From: Burkholderiales bacterium
GTDB lineage: Bacteria; Pseudomonadota; Gammaproteobacteria; Burkholderiales; Burkholderiaceae_C
Assembly (NCBI GenBank): GCA_016702555.1
Contig: JADJDV010000007.1
Location: forward strand, 1 to 64,000
DNA: 64,000 bases
Reading direction: 5' to 3'
Positions 51,072-60,178 of the stretch are shown here, piece by piece (position 1 is the stretch's first letter; each line of letters opens with the position of its first letter). The notes beneath the pieces were generated by a model. It ran no database searches. It saw only the letters and a list, made by a program, of their open reading frames with translations, and had not been told where the DNA came from. The translations under genes and the position numbers were made by a program.

Positions 51072-52475
51072 ATGGCCCAAGTTCAAGGAAAAATCGTTCA
51101 GTGCATCGGCGCCGTGGTCGACGTGGAATTCCCGCGCAACGCGATGCCCAAGGTGTACGACGCGCTCAAGATGGAAGGCTCGGCGCTGACGCTGGAAGTG
51201 CAGCAGCAGCTGGGCGACGGCATCGTGCGCACCATCGCGCTCGGCTCGTCCGACGGCCTGCGCCGCGGCATGATGGTGACCAACACCGACAACCCCATCA
51301 CCGTACCGGTGGGTCAGGCCACCCTGGGCCGCATCATGGACGTGCTGGGCAACCCGATCGACGAGCGCGGTCCGGTCAGCCACGAGCACATGGCCTCCAT
51401 CCACCGCAAGGCGCCCACCTACGACGAGCTGTCGCCGTCGCAGGAACTGCTGGAAACCGGCATCAAGGTGATCGACCTGATCTGCCCCTTCGCCAAGGGC
51501 GGCAAGGTGGGCCTGTTTGGCGGCGCCGGCGTCGGCAAGACCGTGAACATGATGGAGCTGATCAACAACATCGCCAAGGCGCACTCGGGCCTGTCGGTGT
51601 TCGCCGGCGTCGGTGAGCGCACCCGCGAGGGCAACGACTTCTATCACGAGATGGCCGAATCCGGCGTCGTCAACCTGGAGAACCTGGCCGAGAGCAAGGT
51701 GGCCATGGTCTACGGCCAGATGAACGAGCCGCCCGGCAACCGCCTGCGCGTGGCGCTGACGGGCCTGACCATCGCCGAATCCTTTCGCGACGAAGGCCGC
51801 GACGTGCTGTTCTTCGTCGACAACATCTACCGCTACACGCTGGCCGGTACCGAAGTGTCCGCCCTGCTGGGTCGCATGCCGTCCGCCGTGGGCTACCAGC
51901 CGACGCTGGCCGAGGAAATGGGCCGCCTGCAAGAGCGCATCACCTCCACCAAGGTGGGTTCGATCACCTCGATCCAGGCCGTGTACGTGCCGGCCGACGA
52001 CTTGACCGACCCGTCGCCCGCCACCACCTTCGCCCACCTGGATTCCACCGTGGTGCTGTCGCGTGACATTGCGGCGCTGGGCATCTACCCGGCGGTCGAT
52101 CCGCTCGACTCCACCAGCCGCCAGCTGGATCCGCTGGTGGTCGGGGAAGAGCACTACGCTGTCGCCCGCTCCGTGCAGGGCACGCTGCAGCGCTACAAGG
52201 AACTGCGCGACATCATCGCCATTCTGGGCATGGACGAGCTGAGCCCCGAGGACAAGCTGGCCGTGGCCCGCGCGCGCAAGATCCAGCGCTTCCTGAGCCA
52301 GCCGTTCCATGTGGCCGAGGTGTTCACCGGCTCGCCCGGCAAGTACGTGTCGCTGAAGGACACCATCCACGGCTTCAAGATGATCGTGAATGGCGAGTGC
52401 GACCACATGCCCGAGCAGGCCTTCTACATGGTCGGCACCATCGACGAAGCGATGGAAAAGGCCAAGAAAGTCTGA
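51072..52475 (+). CDS. atpD: ATP synthase subunit beta
   Basis: The 467-residue catalytic subunit has Walker A GGAGVGKTVNMMELINN, the catalytic region GERTREGNDFYHEMAESGVV and the signature YPAVDPLDSTSRQLDPLVVG. The ATG at 51072 follows GGAGCAAGAC; an in-frame upstream start exists but lacks a better ribosome site. Confidence 0.97.
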   Translation: MAQVQGKIVQCIGAVVDVEFPRNAMPKVYDALKMEGSALTLEVQQQLGDGIVRTIALGSSDGLRRGMMVTNTDNPITVPVGQATLGRIMDVLGNPIDERGPVSHEHMASIHRKAPTYDELSPSQELLETGIKVIDLICPFAKGGKVGLFGGAGVGKTVNMMELINNIAKAHSGLSVFAGVGERTREGNDFYHEMAESGVVNLENLAESKVAMVYGQMNEPPGNRLRVALTGLTIAESFRDEGRDVLFFVDNIYRYTLAGTEVSALLGRMPSAVGYQPTLAEEMGRLQERITSTKVGSITSIQAVYVPADDLTDPSPATTFAHLDSTVVLSRDIAALGIYPAVDPLDSTSRQLDPLVVGEEHYAVARSVQGTLQRYKELRDIIAILGMDELSPEDKLAVARARKIQRFLSQPFHVAEVFTGSPGKYVSLKDTIHGFKMIVNGECDHMPEQAFYMVGTIDEAMEKAKKV

Positions 52476-52484
52476 TCTCGCAAG

Positions 52485-52559
52485 GTTCAGCGTTCGGCGT
52501 TCAGCGTTGAGCGTGTGATCGTGGTTTCCACGCCCAACGCCCAACGCTCAACGCTCAAC
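52485..52559 (+). repeat. Inverted array of 7-bp repeats between atpD and atpC
   Basis: The left arm has four near-identical 7-base units (GTTCAGC, GTTCGGC, GTTCAGC, GTTGAGC). The right arm has the inverse set (GCCCAAC twice, GCTCAAC twice). With G-U pairing they can fold into a long imperfect hairpin around a short loop. It ends just before the atpC ribosome site. Confidence 0.75.
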
Positions 52560-52570
52560 CAGGAGAAGCT

Positions 52571-52990
52571 ATGGCCAATACCATTCATGTCGACGTGGTC
52601 AGCGCCGAGGAGTCGATCTTCTCGGGCCCGGCCACGTTCGTGGCGCTGCCTGGCGAGGCCGGCGAACTGGGCATCTACCCGCGCCACACGCCGCTGATCA
52701 CCCGCATCAAGCCGGGTTCGGTGCGCATCACCAAACCCGATGGCGGCGAAGAATTCGTGTTCGTCGCGGACGGTCTTCTGGAAGTGCAGCCGAACGACAT
52801 TATCGTGCTGTGTGACACCGCCATCCGGGGCAAGGACCTGGACGAGGCCAAGGCCACCGACGCGCGCAAGCAGGCCGAGGAAGCGCTGAAGAACGCCAAG
52901 AGCGAGATCGACATGGCCCGCGCCACGTCCGAGCTCGCCGTGCTCGCGGCCCAGATCGCCGCGCTGCGCAAGTACCGCCAGAAGCGCTGA
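52571..52990 (+). CDS. atpC: ATP synthase subunit epsilon
   Basis: The 139-residue subunit has the beta-sandwich N-domain (HVDVVSAEESIFSGPATFVA, LPGEAGELGIYPRHTPLITR) and a helical C-terminal hairpin ending AQIAALRKYRQKR. Preceded by CCAGGAGAAGCT. It closes the atp operon. Confidence 0.95.
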   Translation: MANTIHVDVVSAEESIFSGPATFVALPGEAGELGIYPRHTPLITRIKPGSVRITKPDGGEEFVFVADGLLEVQPNDIIVLCDTAIRGKDLDEAKATDARKQAEEALKNAKSEIDMARATSELAVLAAQIAALRKYRQKR

Positions 52991-53024
52991 CCGGTGCGCG
53001 GCGGCGGCGGCCGCCGACACTCGC

Positions 53025-53057
53025 AAACCCGCCTTTCGAGGCGGGTTTGTTTTTTTT
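53025..53057 (+). terminator. Terminator of the atp operon
   Basis: AAACCCGCC pairs with GGCGGGTTT around TTTCGA, followed by a long T run, 35 bases after the atpC stop. Confidence 0.9.
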
Positions 53058-53100
53058 GCGCAGTGGATTTATGGAAGCGTCGAAAGACCCGAAATCGGTG

Positions 53101-53646
53101 TCATCGAAACACCGGCTCGTCGGGCAACTGGTTGGGGGCCGCAGCGGCGTCGGCCGTTTCTTCCGCCTCGGGAAAGTGCGCCACCAGCACCGCCGAGACC
53201 TCCTCCAGCGCCTGCGTCAGGCCGTCCTCGAAGCGGCCGGCGCGCAGCGCCTCGCCCAGCCGCGCGACCAGCGCCTGCCAGACCGCGGCATCCACGTGCC
53301 GGCTGACGCCGCGATCGGCCACCAGCTCGATCGCGTGTTCGGCCAGCAGCAGGTAGATCAGCACGCCGTTGTTGTGCTCGGTGTCCCACACGCGCAGCTT
53401 GGCGAACATCATCAGCGCGCGCTGCCGCACGATCTCGGCCATCGGCTCGCGGTCGCGCAGGTGGCGCCACAGATAGCTGGTGGGCAGGCCGCCTTCGATG
53501 CAGATGCGCACCTCGCCGCTGTGGCGCCGCTCGCTGGCGTGCACGCGGCGGCGCAGTTGCTCGGCCAGCGGCTCGGGCACGGCGCGGCGCGCGTCGGCCG
53601 CGTCCAGCCAGCGGTGGCGGATCAGGCGCGACAAGGTGCGGAACAT
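53101..53646 (-). CDS. TPM domain protein (small)
   Basis: A 181-residue protein with a TPM (YgcG-like) domain and no clear signal peptide, recognisable from ASERRHSGEVRICIEGGLPT, MFAKLRVWDTEHNNGVLIYL and RGVSRHVDAAVWQALVARLG. The function is unknown; such proteins are commonly paired with LemA and a larger secreted TPM protein, as here. The ATG at 53646 overlaps the end region of the preceding gene. Confidence 0.8.
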   Translation of the reverse strand: MFRTLSRLIRHRWLDAADARRAVPEPLAEQLRRRVHASERRHSGEVRICIEGGLPTSYLWRHLRDREPMAEIVRQRALMMFAKLRVWDTEHNNGVLIYLLLAEHAIELVADRGVSRHVDAAVWQALVARLGEALRAGRFEDGLTQALEEVSAVLVAHFPEAEETADAAAAPNQLPDEPVFR

Positions 53647-53648
53647 GC

Positions 53649-54584
53649 TCACCAACTCCCGCTGGCGCCGCCGCCACCGAAATTGCCGCCGCCACCGGAG
53701 CCGAAGCCTCCGCCGCCACCAAAACCCCCGCCGCCGAAGCCGCCGCCCCCGCCCCAGCCGCCGCCGGGCGGAAAGCCGGGCCCGCCGCCCCAGCGTCCGC
53801 GTGGGCGCGCCTGCGGCAAGGCCGCCGCCACGCCGCTGAACAGCGCGAACAGCAGGGCAATCAAGCCGGCGGCAATCGCCAGCAGCAGGCTGGCGGTGAC
53901 CACGAAGGCCAGGCCGCCGACGCCGGCGCCGGTGGCCAGCGCGCCCAGCTTGCGGCCGAAGATGGCGCGCGCGAAGGCGTTGATCACCGGCACCAGGATG
54001 AACAGCAGCACCAGCAGCTCGAACAGGCCGATGCCATCCAGCGGCGAGCCTTGCCCGGCAGGCTGGCCGGGCGCCGCCACCGGTGGCAGCGGTTCGCCGC
54101 GGATGCGCGCGGCGATCTGGTCCACGCCGGCATCGATGCCGGCAGCGAAATCGCCCGCGCGGAAGTGCGGTGTGATCGCCTCATTGATGATGTGGCTGGC
54201 GGCAATGTCGGGCACCGCGCCTTCCAGCGCCTTGGCGACCTCGATGCGCAGGCGCCGATCCTGCACCGCGACCAGCAGGATCAGCCCGTCGCCGACCTCG
54301 CGCCGCCCGATCTTCCAAGTGTCGCCGACGCGCTGCGCGTAGGCGGCGATGTCCTCCGGCGCCGTGGTCGGCACCAGCAACACCACCACCTGCGAGCCCT
54401 TGTCGTGTTCCAGCGCGGCCAGCTTGGCGTCCAGCGCCGCGACCTGCGCCGGCAGCAGCGTGCCCGAGGTGTCGATCACGCGCGCCGTCAGCGGCGGCAC
54501 CGGCTGCAGCGGCTGGGCCTGAACGCCCAGCACGCACCAGCCCAGGATCAGCGCCGCCAGCAAGGCCTTCCACGCCCGTGCCAT
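53649..54584 (-). CDS. TPM domain protein with glycine-rich C-terminus (YgcG-like)
   Basis: The 311-residue protein has a signal peptide, a TPM domain (LTARVIDTSGTLLPAQVAAL, GSQVVVLLVPTTAPEDIAAY), transmembrane segments near 185-245 and a Gly/Phe/Trp-rich tail (WGGGGGFGGGGFGGGGGFGS) ending GASGSW. It should face the envelope. It is downstream of lemA and overlaps the next TPM gene's region. Confidence 0.87.
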   Translation of the reverse strand: MARAWKALLAALILGWCVLGVQAQPLQPVPPLTARVIDTSGTLLPAQVAALDAKLAALEHDKGSQVVVLLVPTTAPEDIAAYAQRVGDTWKIGRREVGDGLILLVAVQDRRLRIEVAKALEGAVPDIAASHIINEAITPHFRAGDFAAGIDAGVDQIAARIRGEPLPPVAAPGQPAGQGSPLDGIGLFELLVLLFILVPVINAFARAIFGRKLGALATGAGVGGLAFVVTASLLLAIAAGLIALLFALFSGVAAALPQARPRGRWGGGPGFPPGGGWGGGGGFGGGGFGGGGGFGSGGGGNFGGGGASGSW

Positions 54585-54638
54585 GAACGAACCTGAGGCT
54601 GGGTGCAGGTTTTGGAAGATGATGCCGGCTCCGTCGGC

Positions 54639-55274
54639 TTAGCGCGACGCGCCCTGCGCGGGCTTGGTCCCCGCCGGCCCGGCGGAGAACTCCACCCGTG
54701 GCGCGGTGGAAATCGCGGCCTCGTTGGCCACGGTGAAGTTCTCCTTCGGCTTGTAGCCGAACACCATGCCGGTCAGGTTGGTCGGGAAGCTGCGCGCCAG
54801 CACGTTGTACTCCTGCACCGCCTGGATGTAGCGGTTGCGCGCCACGCTGATGCGGTTCTCGGTGCCTTCCAGCGCCACGCGCAGATCGGCGAAGGCCTTG
54901 TTCGCCTTCAGGTCGGGGTAGCGCTCCACCGTCACCATCAGGCGGCTCAAGGCACTGGACAGCTCACCCTGCGCGGCCTGGAATTGCTGGAACGCCTGCG
55001 GGTTGTTCAGCGTTTCGGGCGTCACCTGGATGCTGGTGGCCTTGGCGCGCGCCTCGATCACGCGGGTCAGCGTTTCCTGCTCGAAGTTGACTTCGCCCTT
55101 CACGGTGTTGACCAGGTTGTCGATCAGGTCGGCACGGCGCTGGTACTGGTTGACCACCTCGCTCCAGGCCGACTTGGTGGCCTCGTCCAGGCGCTGGAAG
55201 TCGTTGTAGCCGCAGCCGGTGAGCGATGCGGCCAGCGCCAGCACGGCGCCGATCTTGATGAGCCAGTTTTTCAT
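54639..55274 (-). CDS. lemA: LemA family lipoprotein
   Basis: A 211-residue protein with a lipoprotein signal ending SLTGC (Cys21) and the helical LemA domain (VNQYQRRADLIDNLVNTVKG, ARNRYIQAVQEYNVLARSFP). The role is unknown; LemA and TPM genes are usually neighbours, suggesting a shared envelope function. Confidence 0.9.
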   Translation of the reverse strand: MKNWLIKIGAVLALAASLTGCGYNDFQRLDEATKSAWSEVVNQYQRRADLIDNLVNTVKGEVNFEQETLTRVIEARAKATSIQVTPETLNNPQAFQQFQAAQGELSSALSRLMVTVERYPDLKANKAFADLRVALEGTENRISVARNRYIQAVQEYNVLARSFPTNLTGMVFGYKPKENFTVANEAAISTAPRVEFSAGPAGTKPAQGASR

Positions 55275-55473
55275 GGCGGGGGGGTCCTCTTGTTGGGGTG
55301 AACGGGATCAGGCGCGCAACATAACATGCGGCGCCCAAGGCGCGTGTAGGCCGACAACGCGTTCAAGCCCGCCGGCGCCGACCGCCGTGACGAATGCCCG
55401 CTTCGCGATGCGCTGTGCCGACAACCGCACGGACACGGGCACAATGCGGCAAGAACTGTTGCCGCCGCGCGCC

Positions 55474-55920
55474 ATGCCCAAGTCACGCTACCGCGCCGCC
55501 CAGTCGGGCGGCACCGCCGACGATGTCGAAGCCGCCTTCTACGAGGCGTTGCAAGCCGGCGACCTGGACCAGCTGATGACCTGCTGGGCCGACGAGGACG
55601 ACATCTTCTGCGTGCATCCGGGCGGCCCGCGCCTGGTTGGCGCGGCGGCGATCCGTGCCGCCTTCGAGGCCATGTTCGCGCACGGCAGCGTGCGCGCCTT
55701 TCCCGAGCGGCTGCGCAAGGTCGAATCACTGGGCGCTGCCGTGCACAACGTGCTGGAGCGCATCGACCTGGTCACCGCCGAGGGCACCCAGCGCGCCTGG
55801 GTCGTGGCCACCAACGTCTACCTGAAGACCGCGCAGGGCTGGCGCATGGTGGCACACCACGCCAGCCCGGGGCGCAGCGAGGTGGCCGAGGTGGCGCCGA
55901 GCGCGCAGTTGCTGCATTGA
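55474..55920 (+). CDS. SnoaL/NTF2-like protein
   Basis: A 148-residue NTF2-fold protein of the DUF4440/SnoaL-like group: VEAAFYEALQAGDLDQLMTC, WADEDDIFCVHPGGPRLVGA, IRAAFEAMFAHGSVRAFPER and GWRMVAHHASPGRSE. No enzyme activity can be named. The start ATG 55474 is preferred; ATG 55444 is possible. It overlaps or abuts the next hydrolase gene. Confidence 0.8.
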   Translation: MPKSRYRAAQSGGTADDVEAAFYEALQAGDLDQLMTCWADEDDIFCVHPGGPRLVGAAAIRAAFEAMFAHGSVRAFPERLRKVESLGAAVHNVLERIDLVTAEGTQRAWVVATNVYLKTAQGWRMVAHHASPGRSEVAEVAPSAQLLH

Positions 55921-55943
55921 GTGTGGCCTGGAACGGCGCGGCC

Positions 55944-56957
55944 ATGCCAGTGGCGTTTGAATCGGTTCCCTACCATGCCTCGGCCTGGCTGCCGGGCGCG
56001 CATCTGCAGACCATCTGGTCGGCGCGGCATGCGCGTCGGGTCGCGGGGCCGGGCATCGTGTACCGGCGTGAGCGCTGGGATACGCCCGATGGCGACTTCG
56101 TCGATGTCGATTGGCTGGTGCCGGCGCCCGCAGCCGGGGCGCCTTGGCTGGTGCTGTTCCACGGGCTCGAAGGCAGCTCGCGCAGCCACTACGCCGAAGC
56201 CTTCGCCGGCTGGGCGCGCGAGCGCGGCCTGGGTTTTGCCGTGCCGCACTTTCGCGGCTGCTCGGGCGAGCTCAACCGTGCGCCGCGCGCCTACCATTCG
56301 GGTGATTTCACCGAGGTCGGCTGGCTGCTGGCGCGCTTTCGGGCCACGCAGACGGCGTGCGGCAGCGGCCCGCTGCTGGCCGTGGGCGTGTCGCTCGGCG
56401 GCAATGCGCTGCTGCGCTGGGCCGGCGAGGCGGGTGCGTCGGCCGCCGCCCTGGTCCAGGCCGTGGCGGCGGTGTGCTCGCCGCTCGACCTGGCGGCGGG
56501 CGCGCAGGCGATCGGGCGCGGCTTGAACCGGCAGGTCTACACGCGCCTGTTCCTGCGCACCATGAAGGCCAAGGCGCGCACTCAGTTGGCGCAGCACCCG
56601 GGCCTGTTCGACGCCGCGCGCCTACGCCAGGCGCGTGACCTGGTGGCCTTCGACGATCTGTTCACCGCGCCGCTGCACGGTTTCTCTGGCGCCGATGACT
56701 ACTATCGTCGCGCCTCGGCCAAGCCGGTGCTGGCCGACATCCGCGTGCCGGCGCTGGTGCTGAATGCGCACAACGACCCCTTTGTCCCGGCCGCCTCGCT
56801 GCCGCGCGCGGGCGAGGTCGGCCCCCACGTCGTCCTGTGGCAGCCCGAGCAGGGCGGTCACGTGGGTTTCTGCCAGGGCCGTGCGCCCGGCCAGCTGTTC
56901 TGGCTGCCGCGCGCGGTGGGTGGCTGGCTGCTGTCGGCGGCCGGCGGGTCGGCATAA
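55944..56957 (+). CDS. YheT-family alpha/beta hydrolase
   Basis: The 337-residue protein belongs to the YheT/COG0429 hydrolases: PGAHLQTIWSARHARRV, LVLFHGLEGSSRSHYAEAFA, FRGCSGELNRAPRAYHSGD, nucleophile GVSLGGNALLRW and the His near GGHVGFCQG. Substrate unknown. A TTG start at 55917 overlapping the NTF2-like stop is also possible. Confidence 0.86.
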   Translation: MPVAFESVPYHASAWLPGAHLQTIWSARHARRVAGPGIVYRRERWDTPDGDFVDVDWLVPAPAAGAPWLVLFHGLEGSSRSHYAEAFAGWARERGLGFAVPHFRGCSGELNRAPRAYHSGDFTEVGWLLARFRATQTACGSGPLLAVGVSLGGNALLRWAGEAGASAAALVQAVAAVCSPLDLAAGAQAIGRGLNRQVYTRLFLRTMKAKARTQLAQHPGLFDAARLRQARDLVAFDDLFTAPLHGFSGADDYYRRASAKPVLADIRVPALVLNAHNDPFVPAASLPRAGEVGPHVVLWQPEQGGHVGFCQGRAPGQLFWLPRAVGGWLLSAAGGSA

Positions 56958-56967
56958 GATGCCCCGC

Positions 56968-57504
56968 ATGGACGACATCGTGAAGCAGGCCATGGCCAAG
57001 TGGCCCAACGTGCCGCACGCCTGGGGCTGGCTGGGCCTGGACGCGCGTGGCAACTGGTGGTTGCGCGACGCCGAGGCACAAGCCGCGGGCGGTTTTGCCA
57101 GCGGCGCGGCCGGCGCCCGCGGCGAGATGCTGCGCCACGAGAAGCTGATCGATTTCATCCAGCGCAATTACGCGGCCGATGCCGACGGTCAGTGGTATTT
57201 CCAGAACGGGCCGCAGCGGGTCTACGTGGAGCTGGAAGCCGCGCCCTGGGTCTGGCGCATCGCCGCCGATGGCGCGGTGACGGCGCACGACGGGCAGGCG
57301 GCGCAGGTTTGGACGATGCTGACCGACGAGCAGGGCCGCGTCTTCCTGCGCACCGATCGGGGTTTCGGCATCGTCCACACCCAGGATGTGGCGCAGGTGG
57401 CCGACGCCATCGAGGCCGGGCGCTGGACGCCGCAAGCCGTGGCCGCCGCCAGTTTGCCCGAGCGTGGGGGCTACGTGCTCAGCCCGCAGGCCGCGCGACG
57501 GTGA
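56968..57504 (+). CDS. conserved DUF protein (betaproteobacterial)
   Basis: A 178-residue protein starting MDDIVKQAMAKWPNVPHAWG, with IDFIQRNYAADADGQWYFQN, GPQRVYVELEAAPWVWRIAA and FLRTDRGFGIVHTQDVAQVA. I recognise it as a conserved hypothetical family of Burkholderiales but am not sure of its DUF number. No signal or membrane segment. It directly follows the YheT-like gene. Confidence 0.75.
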   Translation: MDDIVKQAMAKWPNVPHAWGWLGLDARGNWWLRDAEAQAAGGFASGAAGARGEMLRHEKLIDFIQRNYAADADGQWYFQNGPQRVYVELEAAPWVWRIAADGAVTAHDGQAAQVWTMLTDEQGRVFLRTDRGFGIVHTQDVAQVADAIEAGRWTPQAVAAASLPERGGYVLSPQAARR

Positions 57505-57584
57505 ACGGGGTGCACCACACGCTCTTTGCTTGATGGCTGCTGGCGTTTTATGAACCACCGCTGGAAGCGCGGTGTCACCTTAAA

Positions 57585-57607
57585 AAAAGCCGCTCATTGA
57601 GCGGCTT
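57585..57607 (-). terminator. Terminator of the cytochrome c gene
   Basis: AAAGCCGCTC and GAGCGGCTTT form a stem; on the minus strand it is followed by seven T. It lies 23 bases past the cytochrome stop. Confidence 0.85.
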
Positions 57608-57629
57608 TATCGTGGCGCAGCGCAGGCGC

Positions 57630-58553
57630 TCAGCGGGCCGCAGCCACCATGTAATCGACGGCGGCCTTGATCTCGTCGTCGCTGGCCGTCGAGGCGCCGC
57701 GCGGCGGCATGGCGTTCAGGCCGTTGATGGAGGATTTGTACAGCACGTCCATGCCTTTGGCGATGCGCGGTGCCCAGTCGGCCTTGTTGCCCGACTTGGG
57801 TGCGCCCGCCACGCCGGCGGCATGGCAGACGGTGCAGGATTTCTCATACAGCGCCTTGCCCACGGCCGGGTCGGACGTGGTGGCGGCAGCAGCGGCGGGT
57901 GCGGCCGCCACCACGGCAGCGGGCGCCGAGGCGTCGGCAGCAGGTGTCGCAGCGGCAGGCTCGGAGGCCGGGGCCGCCGCCGATGCGGGCGCTGGGGCCG
58001 CCGCCGATGCCGGAGCAGCCGCGGGCTCGGCCGCTGGTGCCGCGCCGCTGGCAGCCGGCGCAGCTGGCTCGGCGAACTTGCCGCCGGCATTGTTGACCAT
58101 ATAGACCACGGCGCGGCCGATTTCCAGGTCGGAGAAGTTGCCGCCACCCTGCGGCGCCATCGCCCCCTTGCCCTTCAGCGCCGAGTTCAGCAGCGTCTCG
58201 TAGCCCAGCTTGATGCGCGGCGCCCAGTCGGCGGCATTGCCCGACTTCGGCGCGCCCGACACGCCGGCGGCGTGGCAGGCCGTGCACTGCGCCTTGTAAA
58301 CGCTTTCGCCGCTGGCCAGCGGGCGATTGGCATCGCGGATTTCTACCGCGCCGATCTTCTGCAGGCGCTCGGCGATGCCGCGCTCGACATCGCTGGCTCC
58401 GGGTGCCAGCAGGTTGGACGAAGTGACGTAGTAGACCAGCCCGATGATGATGAACACGGGCAGCACGAAGGCCGCGGCGCTGGTCCAGAACAGCTGCTTG
58501 GGCGTCTTGATCGGGCCGGTGTGTGCTTCCTCGTACGTGTTGTTGTCGCTCAT
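57630..58553 (-). CDS. membrane-anchored di-heme cytochrome c (duplicated c5-type domains)
   Basis: The 307-residue protein has one N-terminal membrane helix (about residues 22-45) and two class I cytochrome domains with CTACH (90-94) and CTVCH (240-244). Both are followed by AAGV.GAPKSGN.ADWAPRI, and a Met-bearing loop (AMAPQGG and AMPPRG) supplies the sixth ligand. An Ala/Pro-rich linker (about 161-222) joins the copies, showing an internal duplication. It should carry electrons in the periplasm, perhaps to terminal oxidases; the partner is unknown. Confidence 0.88.
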   Translation of the reverse strand: MSDNNTYEEAHTGPIKTPKQLFWTSAAAFVLPVFIIIGLVYYVTSSNLLAPGASDVERGIAERLQKIGAVEIRDANRPLASGESVYKAQCTACHAAGVSGAPKSGNAADWAPRIKLGYETLLNSALKGKGAMAPQGGGNFSDLEIGRAVVYMVNNAGGKFAEPAAPAASGAAPAAEPAAAPASAAAPAPASAAAPASEPAAATPAADASAPAAVVAAAPAAAAATTSDPAVGKALYEKSCTVCHAAGVAGAPKSGNKADWAPRIAKGMDVLYKSSINGLNAMPPRGASTASDDEIKAAVDYMVAAAR

Positions 58554-58666
58554 GGCGTCCTCAGGGGGCTTTGTCGGGGGGATTGATTGCGGCGCGCCGC
58601 GGCGGTGCCGGCGCGGGGATCAGTGCCCGTCGATTATAGGACGCGGCCAATGCGGCGCGGGCCGCG

Positions 58667-60178
58667 TCAGCGTGCGGTTTCGGGCTCGCTCCAGCCGCCG
58701 CCCAGCGCCTTGTACAACTGCACCTCGCCCACGCGCTGCGCCAGCCGCACCTGCGCCAGCGCCTGTTCGATGGCGAACAGCGAGCGTTGCGCGTCCAGCA
58801 GGTCCAGGTAGTTGGCGATGCCGTTGCGGTAGCGCAGATCGGCCAGGCGGAAGCGGTCGCGCTCGGCCGTGGCCTGCGCTTGCAGGGCCGTCAGCTGGTC
58901 AGCCAGCGTGGCGCGGCCGGCCAGTGCGTCGGCCACTTCGCGGAAGGCGGTTTGGATGGCCTTCTCGTACTGCGCCACGGCGATCTCGCGGCCGGCGCGC
59001 GCCGCTTCCAGGTTGGCCTGGTTGCGGCCCATGTCGAAGATCGGCAGCGTGATGCTGGGGCCGAACGACCACGCCTTGCTGCCGCCCGAGCCGAACAGGC
59101 CGTCCAGGTCGGCGCTGACGCGGCCGAGCGAGCCGGTCAGCGAAATGCGTGGGAAGAAGTTGGCGCGCGCCGCGCCGATGTGGGCGTTGGCGGCGATCAG
59201 CTGCTGCTCGGCGGCACGGATGTCGGGGCGGCGCAGCATCAAATCCGACGGCAGGCCGGCGGGCACCTCGGTGAAAGTGGGCAGATCGGCAGCGGGCTGA
59301 ACGGCCGGCGTGGGCTGGGTCAGGTCGCGCGGCGGCTCGGGCGCGGTCACGGCGGGCACGGGCGGAATCAGCCGCTCGGGGATCGGCTGGCCGACCAGCA
59401 GCGTCAGCAGGTTGATGTCCTGCGCGCGCAGGCGCTGCTGCTGGGCGCGCGTGGCCTGCGCGCTGGCCGACAGCGATTCGGCCAGGCGCATGTCGAGCGC
59501 CGACGAGGCGCCGTGGTCAAAGCGCAGCTTGGTCAGGCGCAGCGATTGCTCGCGCGTGCCCAGCGTGCGCTCGGCCAGGGCCAGCAGTTCGGTGTCGGTC
59601 TTCAGTTGCAGCCAGGTGCTGGCCACGCTGGCGATCAGGCTGATCTGTGCCGACTTGTGCGCTTCCTCGGTCGCCAGGTACTGCGCCAGCGCCACGTCTT
59701 TCAGCGCGGCGACACGACCGAAGAAGTCCAGCTCCCACGCCGACACGCCGATGCCCACGCTGTAGTTCGACGCCACGCTGGGGCCGCCCAGCGCCGCCAT
59801 CGCGTTGGGCGCGGAGCGCGAGGCCGCCGCATTGGCGCCCACGGTGGGGAACTGGTCCGCGCGGCGGATCTGGTACTGCGCGCGCGCCTGCTCGATGTTC
59901 TGCACCGCCACGCGCAGGTCGCGGTTGTTCTCCAGCGCCAGCTGGATGACTTCGCGCAATTGCGGATCGTGCACGAACTGCTGCCACGGCAGGTCGGCGG
60001 CGGCGATGCCGCCTTCGAGCTGCGCGCCGGCCGAATCGGGCCAGGTGGCGCTGACAGGCGCGGCGGGCTGCTCGTACCTGGGCACGAACGAACAGGCAGC
60101 CAGCAGGCTGACGAGCGCGGCGGTGCCGATCAGGCGCGGCCATGCCGCGGCGGGTGAAACCAGAAGAGCGGGTTTCAT
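58667..60178 (-). CDS. RND efflux outer membrane lipoprotein (OprM/NodT family)
   Basis: The 503-residue protein is an outer-membrane channel of the TolC-like OEP family with a lipoprotein signal (LLAAC, Cys29). Two OEP repeats are visible (FVHDPQLREVIQLALENNRD and RPDIRAAEQQLIAANAHIGA). It is the last gene of the operon, overlapping the permease stop by four bases. Confidence 0.92.
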   Translation of the reverse strand: MKPALLVSPAAAWPRLIGTAALVSLLAACSFVPRYEQPAAPVSATWPDSAGAQLEGGIAAADLPWQQFVHDPQLREVIQLALENNRDLRVAVQNIEQARAQYQIRRADQFPTVGANAAASRSAPNAMAALGGPSVASNYSVGIGVSAWELDFFGRVAALKDVALAQYLATEEAHKSAQISLIASVASTWLQLKTDTELLALAERTLGTREQSLRLTKLRFDHGASSALDMRLAESLSASAQATRAQQQRLRAQDINLLTLLVGQPIPERLIPPVPAVTAPEPPRDLTQPTPAVQPAADLPTFTEVPAGLPSDLMLRRPDIRAAEQQLIAANAHIGAARANFFPRISLTGSLGRVSADLDGLFGSGGSKAWSFGPSITLPIFDMGRNQANLEAARAGREIAVAQYEKAIQTAFREVADALAGRATLADQLTALQAQATAERDRFRLADLRYRNGIANYLDLLDAQRSLFAIEQALAQVRLAQRVGEVQLYKALGGGWSEPETAR

